The notes under the pieces are model-generated. The model was not told the DNA's origin and made no database searches. It saw only the letters and a list, made by a program, of their open reading frames with translations. Source: an uncultured Acetatifactor sp. (lineage in GTDB: Bacteria > Bacillota > Clostridia > Lachnospirales > Lachnospiraceae). From it: DNA of 5,129 bases. Location of the stretch: positions 2,001 to 7,129 of the forward strand of contig CAQUWW010000146.1 of NCBI GenBank assembly GCA_948896875.1, written 5' to 3'. Below are positions 1 through 5,129 of this stretch, one piece after another. Numbering within the stretch: the stretch's first letter is position 1; each line of letters begins with the position of its first letter. The position numbers and the translations under genes are program-made.

Positions 1-1905
1 CCTCTCCCTGATTTCCTGCCCCACATCAGTATCTGATACCAGTTTCCTGTGCCGGAAAACCTCCACATCCACAGAGTGCGAAAACAAATCCGACTCGTTG
101 ATAATGGCAGCCTGCGCAGATTCGAAAGGCTCATGGGCAGCCAGCCGCATTCCTCTGGAATTACAGACCAGTGTATACCCGGCGATTCCCGTCTTTTTCT
201 GATAAGCTTTTGAAAAACCGCCGTCAATGATCAACAGTCTTCCCCCACACTTCATAGGTGATTCTCCGTGGATCTGTTCCACAGGTACATGGCCGTTGAC
301 AATATGGGCATCCACACTTTCCAGGCCAAATTCCTTCAAAATCTGATCTACTGTTTCCTCTTTTTCCAATAATTGATAGTAGCTGTTCTTCTTCTCCCTG
401 TGCGTCTCTTTTTCTGCGATAAAGTATCTCTCAAATGTCGCCATTTTATCCTTACCAAACACAGGAGAACCCTTTCCGGACCAGATATACCACATCATAT
501 CCTGTCCCAATGCCCGCTCTGAACTGTCTTTCGCATAACAACCCCTTCTGGCATAATATTCCAGAATGTCATACAGCGCCTTGCCATGATACTTTTTACC
601 GCACACTTCCACTTCCATAAAGCTTCCGTCTTCGTTCATGGGCACACAGCCGTGATAAAGCAGATTTCCATTATAAATTTTATACAGGCCGCCCTTCGCA
701 TACAGAAAACGGACATGCCGCTGCAGCTTTTCGCATTTCATAAAAGCCTGCCGAAGCCGCTCCATCACCTTACTCTCCTCCTCCGTCAGAGCATAGGGAT
801 TCTTCGGGTCTATGGTGGGGAAATCCATGTCGAGCATAGGATATTCCATTGGATTTCCAGACAAATCATCTATGCGGACAGTCCCTTTTTCATAATCAAT
901 TCGGTCAAGCAGCAGTCTGTCCTCCATGTGAAACTCCGGATGCCGCATCAGCAGCTGTCCTTCCAGTTTAAACTGCATCACCACCATAGCCTTATGCATT
1001 TTCGTGTCAAGGCTTAAATCTTTGGTATTATAATCAGTGTTAAAACGGATGGAAAATGCATCACAATTCGCATTCTCGTAAGTCTCCATCGCAAAAGTTG
1101 CCAGAGGCAGCAGATTGATACCATAACCGTCCTCGATAGTAGACAAATTCCCGTAATGAGCCGCCATCCGCACCACATTCGCAATACAGGCAAGATGTCC
1201 GCTGGCCGCTCCCATCCAAACGATATCATGATTCCCCCATTGCACATCCACAGAGTGATAGGCACATAAGGTATCCATAATAATATGGGGGCCGGGACCT
1301 CTGTCATAAATATCCCCGACAATATGAAGATGATCAATAACCAGACATTGAATCAGCTGACTCAGGGCTATGATAAACTGTGGGGCCCTTCCAATCCGGA
1401 TAATGGTATGGATAATTTCATTATAATACGCTTCTTTGTCGTGAATCTCCTCCTTCTCTGTAATCAGCTCTTCAATCACATAGGCAAAATCCCTTGGCAA
1501 AGCTTTGCGTACTTTGGAGCGAGTATATTTGGAAGAGACCCTTTTTATCATCTGCACAAGTCTGTGAAGCGAGATTTTATACCAGTCATCCAGATTTTCT
1601 TCCTCTCGCTCCACGATCTCCAGCTTCTCCTCCGGGTAATAGATCAGCGTGGCCAGACTTTTCTTATCCTTATTGCTGATGGTATTCCCAAATTCCTCAT
1701 CTATCTTCTTGCGGACAGAGCCGGAACCGTTCTTCAGCACATGATTAAACTGCTCATACTCTCCATGAATATCTGTCAGAAAGTGTTCCGTTCCCTTCGG
1801 AAGGTTCATAATCGACTGCAGGTTAATAATTTCCGTTGCGGCCGCCGCACTGTTTCGACACTGCTTTGCCAATATTCTTAATACTTTGCTATCCTTCTCA
1901 TCCAT
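1..1905 (-). CDS. fbp: Class III fructose-1,6-bisphosphatase (3'-truncated by window edge)
   Basis: The enzyme hydrolyses fructose 1,6-bisphosphate to fructose 6-phosphate and phosphate, the irreversible gluconeogenic step, in the cytoplasm. The visible 635 codons read without interruption from ATG at 1905 to base 1. The class III (Bacillus-type) family is usually about 640-670 residues, so only a short C-terminal piece should be missing. Metallophosphatase motifs appear in order: TDIHGEY (D45, H47), DHLHIVGDIYDRG (191-203), WGNHD (223-227) and NGHVPV (H539), followed by the conserved GGRLLIIDGGFSKAY segment (554-568). The start is well fixed, because the next in-frame codons upstream reach a TAA at 1920-1918. 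The ribosome site is purine-rich but not canonical (AAGGGA about 8 nt upstream, then a G run touching the ATG). The gene lies 46 bp after dapB with no clear terminator between, so co-transcription is plausible. The family assignment is firm; the operon link is inference. Confidence 0.96.
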   Translation of the reverse strand, partial: MDEKDSKVLRILAKQCRNSAAAATEIINLQSIMNLPKGTEHFLTDIHGEYEQFNHVLKNGSGSVRKKIDEEFGNTISNKDKKSLATLIYYPEEKLEIVEREEENLDDWYKISLHRLVQMIKRVSSKYTRSKVRKALPRDFAYVIEELITEKEEIHDKEAYYNEIIHTIIRIGRAPQFIIALSQLIQCLVIDHLHIVGDIYDRGPGPHIIMDTLCAYHSVDVQWGNHDIVWMGAASGHLACIANVVRMAAHYGNLSTIEDGYGINLLPLATFAMETYENANCDAFSIRFNTDYNTKDLSLDTKMHKAMVVMQFKLEGQLLMRHPEFHMEDRLLLDRIDYEKGTVRIDDLSGNPMEYPMLDMDFPTIDPKNPYALTEEESKVMERLRQAFMKCEKLQRHVRFLYAKGGLYKIYNGNLLYHGCVPMNEDGSFMEVEVCGKKYHGKALYDILEYYARRGCYAKDSSERALGQDMMWYIWSGKGSPVFGKDKMATFERYFIAEKETHREKKNSYYQLLEKEETVDQILKEFGLESVDAHIVNGHVPVEQIHGESPMKCGGRLLIIDGGFSKAYQKKTGIAGYTLVCNSRGMRLAAHEPFESAQAAIINESDLFSHSVDVEVFRHRKLVSDTDVGQEIRER

Positions 1906-1951
1906 CCCCCTCGTCCCTTACCCCTTTCCCGCTTGTCCATTTCCAGTATAC

Positions 1952-2716
1952 TTAACCTGCCGCATCAATTACATCGCTCATATCATACTTGCCTGCAGGC
2001 TTTCCTGCCAGGTATTTTGCTGCCTGTATCGCTCCTTTGGCAAATACTGCTTTGGAATAGGCCGTATGTGAAAATGTGATCACCTCGTCCGCGCCGGCAA
2101 ATATGACGTCGTGGTCTCCCACAATCGTGCCTCCGCGTACCGCGCTGATTCCGATTTCCTTCTCCGGACGCTTTTCTCTTCGTACGCTTCTGTCATAAAC
2201 ATAAGTGTACTGATTGCCCAGCTCCTCATTGATGCTGTCCGCCAGTGCCAAAGCAGTCCCGCTGGGAGCATCCACCTTTAAGCGGTGATGCTTTTCCACA
2301 ATTTCCATATCAAATCCTGCAGGTGCCAGGATTCCCGCCGCACTTTTCAATAGTTTCAGGAGCATGTTGATCCCCAGTGACATATTGGCCGATCTCAACA
2401 CCGCGATTTTTTCCGCCGCTTTTTCCACCTTCTGCAGCTGCACTTCCTCCAATCCTGTGGTGCAAAGTACACAGGGCAGGTTTCTTTCCACACAATAATC
2501 CAGCATGGCATCTACGGCCGGCGCCGAAGAAAAGTCGATCAGGCAGTCCGCCTCCACATCACATTCCTGAATCTCCTTGTACACCGGATAGGGATTATGT
2601 CCATCGTCAAACACGTCCACTCCCGCTATCAGCTGCGCTTCCTTATCCTCTGCCAGCAGGCTGCTGATCACCTGCCCCATTTTCCCGTTACATCCATGCA
2701 TAATGATTCTGATCAT
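1952..2716 (-). CDS. dapB: 4-hydroxy-tetrahydrodipicolinate reductase (DapB)
   Basis: DapB reduces the DapA product to tetrahydrodipicolinate with NAD(P)H, the second committed step of the diaminopimelate/lysine pathway, in the cytoplasm. The 254-residue product has the N-terminal Rossmann loop MHGCNGKMG (6-14; glycines 8, 11, 14), the nucleotide-site CTTG (85-88), RSANMSLGIN (108-117), the signature EKHHRLKVDAPSGTA (141-155; H143/H144 and K147 match the catalytic His pair and Lys of the family) and RGGTIVGDHDV (194-204). Length is normal for the family. I chose ATG 2716 because it gives the standard N terminus and has AGGAGG 7 nt upstream. An in-frame ATG at 2776 would add 20 residues that do not look like DapB and are encoded across a terminator hairpin. 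The gene follows dapA by 89 bp and precedes fbp by 46 bp, and lies downstream of the lysine riboswitch. Confidence 0.97.
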   Translation of the reverse strand: MIRIIMHGCNGKMGQVISSLLAEDKEAQLIAGVDVFDDGHNPYPVYKEIQECDVEADCLIDFSSAPAVDAMLDYCVERNLPCVLCTTGLEEVQLQKVEKAAEKIAVLRSANMSLGINMLLKLLKSAAGILAPAGFDMEIVEKHHRLKVDAPSGTALALADSINEELGNQYTYVYDRSVRREKRPEKEIGISAVRGGTIVGDHDVIFAGADEVITFSHTAYSKAVFAKGAIQAAKYLAGKPAGKYDMSDVIDAAG

Positions 2717-2723
2717 ATAGGAT

Positions 2724-2729
2724 CCTCCT
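2724..2729 (-). promoter_or_regulatory. Ribosome binding site that fixes the dapB start
   Basis: AGGAGG on the minus strand stands 7 nt before ATG 2716. It supports this start over the longer in-frame option at 2776. It lies only about 5 nt after the U-run of the upstream hairpin, so hairpin and ribosome site are close but do not overlap. Confidence 0.85.
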
Positions 2730-2734
2730 GTTTC

Positions 2735-2766
2735 AAAAACCCCACCCTGCTGATTGAAGGTGGGGT
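2735..2766 (-). terminator. Intrinsic-terminator-like hairpin between dapA and dapB
   Basis: On the minus strand ACCCCACC (2766-2759) pairs with GGTGGGGT (2746-2739), giving an 8-bp, nearly all G-C stem around a 12-nt loop. The closing T is followed by TTTT (2738-2735) and then GAAAC. The structure sits in the 89-bp dapA-dapB gap, just before the dapB ribosome site. The form is that of a Rho-independent terminator with a short U-run. Because dapB has no obvious promoter of its own after it, partial termination, or protection of a processed dapA 3' end, is more likely than full termination. No alternative pairing partner or sensor was identified, so regulated attenuation is only a possibility. 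Confidence 0.65.
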
Positions 2767-2805
2767 CTGTAATCATTTACTTCCTGTTATGTTCGTCCTG
2801 CCGAT

Positions 2806-3690
2806 TTATAATATTCCATACTCTTTCATCGCCTTTTCCAGACGCTGTACATGTGCCGGTTCCATTTCCGTCAAAGGCCGCCGCAAAGTTCCCGTATCCA
2901 TTCCCATCAGCTCCAGGGCTTTTTTCACTGGAATGGGATTCACCTCACAGAAAAGGGCATCACATAATTCTACTGCCTCCAGCTGCATCTTTCTGCTTCC
3001 CTCTATATCTCCGTCCAGGAACTTCTGGCACATTTCATGGGTCTGGGCAGGCGCAACATTCGCAAGCACCGATATAACGCCTAAGCCTCCAACCGACATA
3101 ATAGGTACGATTTCATGATCATTGCCTGAATAAATATCCACACAGCCGTCCGCCAGAGCCGCCAGACGGGTAATCTGTTTAATATCTCCGCTGGCTTCCT
3201 TGACACCTGCTATATTCTCCACCTCTGTGCATAGTCTGACTATGGTCTCAGGCTGAATATTGCACCCTGTCCTGCCGGGAATATTGTAAAGCAGTATCGG
3301 CACCTTCACCGATTCCGCAATCGCCTTGAAATGGGCATACAGACCATTCTGCGTCGCCTTGTTATAGTAAGGACTTACCACCAGCAAACCATCTGCCCCT
3401 GCCGCTTCCGCTTCTTTGGAAAGATAAATGGCCGTATCCGTGCAATTAGACCCGGTACCTGCAATCACAGGAATTCTTCCTGCCACTGTCTTTATACAAT
3501 ATTTAATTACTTCCAAATGCTCTTCATGGGACAGTGTGGACGCCTCTCCTGTCGTTCCACAGACGATAATGGCATCCGTTCCATTTGCAATCTGGAATTC
3601 CAGCTGCTTCGCAAATCGTTCGAAATCTACTTCTCCATTCTCATGCATTGGCGTAACAATGGCTACGCCTGATCCCTTAAAAATTGACAT
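2806..3690 (-). CDS. dapA: 4-hydroxy-tetrahydrodipicolinate synthase (DapA)
   Basis: DapA condenses pyruvate with aspartate 4-semialdehyde, the first committed step to diaminopimelate and lysine, in the cytoplasm. The 294-residue protein is a class I aldolase TIM barrel of normal family length. Visible landmarks are GVAIVTP (8-14), CGTTGEASTLS (44-54; T46/T47 match the paired active-site threonines), SPYYNKATQNGLY (106-118; Y109 matches the tyrosine relay), LLYNIPGRTG (133-142; Y135 and R140) and AGVKEASGD (161-169), where K164 is the expected Schiff-base lysine. All catalytic positions of the E. coli enzyme have counterparts. The ATG at 3690 has GGAGG 7 nt upstream and gives the standard N terminus. 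The gene is the first of the lysine-riboswitch-controlled unit and is followed by a hairpin and then dapB. Many DapA enzymes are also feedback-inhibited by lysine; that is not readable here. Confidence 0.97.
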   Translation of the reverse strand: MSIFKGSGVAIVTPMHENGEVDFERFAKQLEFQIANGTDAIIVCGTTGEASTLSHEEHLEVIKYCIKTVAGRIPVIAGTGSNCTDTAIYLSKEAEAAGADGLLVVSPYYNKATQNGLYAHFKAIAESVKVPILLYNIPGRTGCNIQPETIVRLCTEVENIAGVKEASGDIKQITRLAALADGCVDIYSGNDHEIVPIMSVGGLGVISVLANVAPAQTHEMCQKFLDGDIEGSRKMQLEAVELCDALFCEVNPIPVKKALELMGMDTGTLRRPLTEMEPAHVQRLEKAMKEYGIL

Positions 3691-3762
3691 CCATCTTCCT
3701 CCATTTCCTTAATGCGACTTTTCATGTGAGCAGAAGTCATGACAATACCGCTGTGATCCGAC

Positions 3763-3793
3763 AAAATATCGCCGGCACAAAAGCGCCGGCGAC
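3763..3793 (-). terminator. Intrinsic terminator of the lysine riboswitch (expression platform)
   Basis: On the minus strand TCGCCGGC (3792-3785) pairs with GCCGGCGA (3776-3769) around the 8-nt loop GCTTTTGT, and a G-U pair (3793/3768) can extend the stem. It is followed by TATTTTG, a modest U-run. It lies 23 nt after the last P1 base of the aptamer and about 70 nt before the dapA start. This is where a transcription-terminating expression platform should be. Lysine binding is expected to favour it. It may also stop read-through from the adenosyltransferase-like gene upstream. Confidence 0.8.
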
Positions 3794-3816
3794 CTAAATA
3801 TCACAAGATACGTCCT

Positions 3817-3981
3817 GATAGCGCTCCATCCGAAAGTCGAATGACAGTCATACGGTTCTTCGCCGCATGCCCAAGACTTGATTTGCAGGACATCTCCTCT
3901 TTCGGCGTCTTCCCCTTTCCCTTCTCCTCTCCTGCGCCTGTCGCATCAAAAAAAGTACTCCTGAAAAACGCAACCTCTATC
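3817..3981 (-). ncRNA. Lysine riboswitch (L box) aptamer in the dapA leader
   Basis: The 316-nt dapA leader carries the conserved landmarks of the lysine riboswitch class, in order, on the minus strand. They are GATAGAGGTTGCG at 3981-3969, GGAGTA at 3962-3957, GAAAGGGGAAGACGCCGAA at 3919-3901, TTGGGC at 3874-3869, TGACTGTCA at 3850-3842 and GGAGCGCTATC at 3827-3817. P1 closes by GATAG (3981-3977) with CTATC (3821-3817). P4 is ATGCGG/CCGTAT (3868-3863 with 3855-3850). P5 is CATTCGA/TCGGATG (3843-3837 with 3833-3827). I matched these against the B. subtilis lysC leader from memory. The aptamer lies between a strong promoter and a terminator ahead of dapA, so lysine should reduce dapA-dapB expression. 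P2 and P3 were not fully folded by hand. Together with the promoter and terminator this accounts for most of the gap at 3691-4040; the last 70 nt show only the ribosome site. Confidence 0.94.
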
Positions 3982-4006
3982 TTCTCATCATTTATTAATA
4001 TGATTT

Positions 4007-4035
4007 ATCATAACATCATATGCGGATGGTGTCAA
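4007..4035 (-). promoter_or_regulatory. Sigma-A-type promoter for the dapA leader
   Basis: On the minus strand a perfect -35 TTGACA (4035-4030) is followed by a 17-bp spacer and the -10 TATGAT (4012-4007; one mismatch to TATAAT). Transcription should begin near 4000, about 20 nt before the P1 stem of the lysine riboswitch, which fits a functional leader. The -35 box begins 5 bp after the stop codon of the adenosyltransferase-like gene, so little room remains for a terminator in between. Confidence 0.88.
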
Positions 4036-4040
4036 TGGAT

Positions 4041-4538
4041 TTATTCCCAAACCTTAAATTTCACCGTCTCAATTTTGGAGACCTCGTTAGCCAGCACACA
4101 GATATCATCGCTGAGCTGGACACCCGTCAGAATAATGCCCGTGTCCTCCCGGCATTCCAACATGGCTTTTAATTCATTCACAGACACAATATCCTTCTCT
4201 ACTAACCCCAGTACTTCATCCAATATCAACAGATCACATTCTCCGGTGGCCAGCACCTTCTTTGCGAAATTCATTCCATTCTTGATATTGATAATCTCAT
4301 CCTGCTTTCTCTCATCCGAAAGCTCCTCAAAGTTCTCGTCGGATTTCTCAAAACAGAATAACTTGATCTCCGGTTCCATCCTGCGTAAAAAGTCAGAATT
4401 CCCCGGTCCTTTCCCTTTCAGGAACTGGATTATAACCACATTTTTCCCTTCCATCGCCGCCTGCAGAGCTCTGCCAAGCGCTGCGGGAGATTTGCCGCGT
4501 CCGTCGCCGGCATATATACTTACCACCCCTTTTGCCAT
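4041..4538 (-). CDS. Divergent CobA/CobO/BtuR-family corrinoid adenosyltransferase-like P-loop protein
   Basis: The family transfers the adenosyl group of ATP to Co(I) corrinoids in cobalamin synthesis or salvage. The 165-residue protein has the family layout: N-terminal strand and P-loop YAGDGRGKSPAALGRAL (9-25), VVIIQFLKG (34-42) after the first helix, Walker-B-like CDLLILDEV (101-109) and the late strand GIILTG (134-139). Two positions are unusual. The common GKGKTTAA is GRGKSPAA here, with Pro18 replacing the second Thr, and the usual TGR after the late strand is TGVQ. The protein is slightly shorter than typical members (about 170-200). ATG 4538 has AGGTGA just upstream and its own promoter. 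No other cobalamin gene is visible, so corrinoid activity is uncertain; it may be a divergent ATPase or adenosyltransferase. No terminator follows the stop. Confidence 0.82.
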   Translation of the reverse strand: MAKGVVSIYAGDGRGKSPAALGRALQAAMEGKNVVIIQFLKGKGPGNSDFLRRMEPEIKLFCFEKSDENFEELSDERKQDEIINIKNGMNFAKKVLATGECDLLILDEVLGLVEKDIVSVNELKAMLECREDTGIILTGVQLSDDICVLANEVSKIETVKFKVWE

Positions 4539-4588
4539 ACTTCACCTCGTTCATGTAGAAAGGATATTCTTACAAAAGTTACTTTCTT

Positions 4589-4617
4589 AGCATAACACAT
4601 TTTTCGGAATTTGGCAA
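4589..4617 (-). promoter_or_regulatory. Promoter of the adenosyltransferase-like gene
   Basis: On the minus strand TTGCCA (4617-4612) is separated by exactly 17 bp from TATGCT (4594-4589). A TG dinucleotide just before the -10 region gives a weak extended-10 character. It lies in the 94-bp gap after the SSB-like gene, about 50 nt before the start codon. The adenosyltransferase-like gene therefore probably has its own transcript in addition to any read-through. Confidence 0.68.
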
Positions 4618-4620
4618 ATT
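4608..4620. repeat. Short inverted repeat over the -35 box
   Basis: AATTTG and CAAATT flank a single central base, a 13-bp A/T-rich near-palindrome that covers the -35 element of the promoter ahead of the adenosyltransferase-like gene. It could be an operator half-site pair, but a palindrome this short and A/T-rich can arise by chance. Confidence 0.3.
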
Positions 4621-4632
4621 ATTTGAATCTTC

Positions 4633-5129
4633 CTACGATACCTCCCCATCTTCAACCAACTCCAGCTTACTGACAGATACCTCAAAGGCGACTCTTTTTT
4701 CCACATTTTCTTCATCCAGTTTCTTCATATATTCTCTGCTCTGTATTCTGCCCCACACCGCACAGCGCTCTCCCACTCTGAAATTATTGGCATAGCGGGC
4801 ATTTCTTCCCCAACAGATACAAGGTATGTAATCGGATTTCCCATAGGGACGGTTCACAGCCAGCAGCAAATCTGCAATCTCTCTTCCCAGAGGTGTTTTC
4901 CTGTAGATGGGTTCCTTACAAATATATCCATCCAGAAAAATCTGATTGGTCTTCGAGCTTTCTTCCATTTCCTCCACGAATTCGATCTCTCTGGCAAATA
5001 CGGAAAGGACAAGTCTGTTTTTACGCTCTTCATGGCGATTGTAAGAGCGGAACTGGCCGGTGACACAGATCAGCTCACCTGTATAATCCACACTTACATC
5101 CATCAGACGCTCCGATACCATAATCGGTA
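4633..5129 (-). CDS. SSB-like protein with two OB-fold segments (5'-truncated by window edge)
   Basis: This appears to be a single-stranded DNA-binding protein relative. Counting from the Met at 5121, residues 59-156 follow the SSB/OB pattern: QIFLDGYICKEPIYRKTPLG, then ADLLLAVNRPYG, then YIPCICWGRNARYANNFRVG and AVWGRIQSREY. These match the SSB order of GNL-type strand, variable-loop strand, W-G-A-type strand and GRIQTRxY. The preceding segment (TGQFRSYNRHEERKNRLVLSVFAREIEF, 21-48) reads like the end of a first OB fold. The Met at 5121 is probably internal: it has no ribosome site, the reading frame stays open to the window edge (two more codons, Pro-Ile), and the first OB fold would otherwise lack its beginning. 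The acidic C-terminal tip of classical SSB (DDDIPF-like) is absent; it ends ELVEDGEVS. It may be a replication/recombination accessory protein rather than the main SSB. A weakly supported terminator at best follows. Confidence 0.8.
   Translation of the reverse strand, partial: PIMVSERLMDVSVDYTGELICVTGQFRSYNRHEERKNRLVLSVFAREIEFVEEMEESSKTNQIFLDGYICKEPIYRKTPLGREIADLLLAVNRPYGKSDYIPCICWGRNARYANNFRVGERCAVWGRIQSREYMKKLDEENVEKRVAFEVSVSKLELVEDGEVS

Noticed and set aside
586..1881. Open frames on the plus strand opposite fbp (586-1017 and 1285-1881)
   Set aside because: They lie antisense to a fully conserved class III FBPase frame, have low-complexity-like compositions and show no recognisable family; I treat them as shadows.
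1945..1973. Possible fbp promoter with TATACT at 1950-1945
   Set aside because: The hexamer 17 bp upstream (TGTAAT) is a poor -35 and there is no extended -10, so it is not strong enough to list.
3736..3743. GTCATGAC palindrome between the leader terminator and dapA
   Set aside because: Eight bases with no partner element; expected by chance at this length.
3841..4590. 249-codon plus-strand open frame across the dapA leader and the adenosyltransferase-like gene
   Set aside because: It is antisense to a riboswitch, a promoter and a recognised protein family, and its Ser/Phe-rich translation has no recognisable motif.
5119..5121. ATG 5121 as the start of the SSB-like gene
   Set aside because: The frame is open to the window edge, no ribosome site can be seen, and the protein would begin in the middle of an OB fold.
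1..5129. CRISPR arrays, tRNA or rRNA genes, insertion sequences, long repeats
   Set aside because: I saw no direct repeat series, transposase-like frame, terminal inverted repeats or cloverleaf-like segment on either strand.

Overview
The window looks like a piece of a Clostridia chromosome, most likely Lachnospiraceae. Every recognisable gene is on the minus strand, so the text below runs from high to low coordinates. The lineage guess rests on four things: a class III fructose-1,6-bisphosphatase, a Firmicutes-type lysine riboswitch in front of dapA, strong AGGAGG/GGAGG-type ribosome binding sites, and a tandem OB-fold SSB-like protein whose sequence style I associate with Lachnospiraceae. 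No database search was possible.

Layout in transcription order. (1) 5129-4633: SSB-like OB-fold protein. Its start lies beyond the window edge and its stop is inside. (2) 4617-4589: good sigma-A-type promoter in the 94-bp gap. (3) 4538-4041: small P-loop protein of the CobA/CobO/BtuR corrinoid adenosyltransferase family, divergent at the nucleotide-binding loop. (4) 4035-4007: near-consensus promoter (TTGACA, 17 bp, TATGAT), starting 5 bp after the stop of the previous gene. (5) 3981-3763: lysine riboswitch (L box) with an intrinsic terminator as its expression platform. (6) 3690-2806: dapA. (7) 2766-2735: terminator-like hairpin between dapA and dapB. (8) 2716-1952: dapB. (9) 1905-1: fbp, class III fructose-1,6-bisphosphatase, running off the left edge with 635 codons visible.

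How the genes fit together. DapA and DapB catalyse the first two committed steps from aspartate semialdehyde towards diaminopimelate (peptidoglycan) and lysine. The lysine-sensing leader should shut this unit down when lysine is plentiful. fbp follows dapB by only 46 bp with no clear terminator, so it may be transcribed partly with the dap genes, although it belongs to gluconeogenesis. The internal hairpin before dapB could set a dapA:dapB(-fbp) ratio. The adenosyltransferase-like gene has its own promoter but no terminator of its own, so its transcripts should run into the riboswitch leader.

I did not find a convincing undescribed system. The riboswitch is a known class. The points most worth a second look are its candidate antiterminator pairing, the dapA-dapB hairpin, the divergent CobA/CobO-like protein, and the dap-fbp linkage. 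The plus strand holds nothing I would call a gene.
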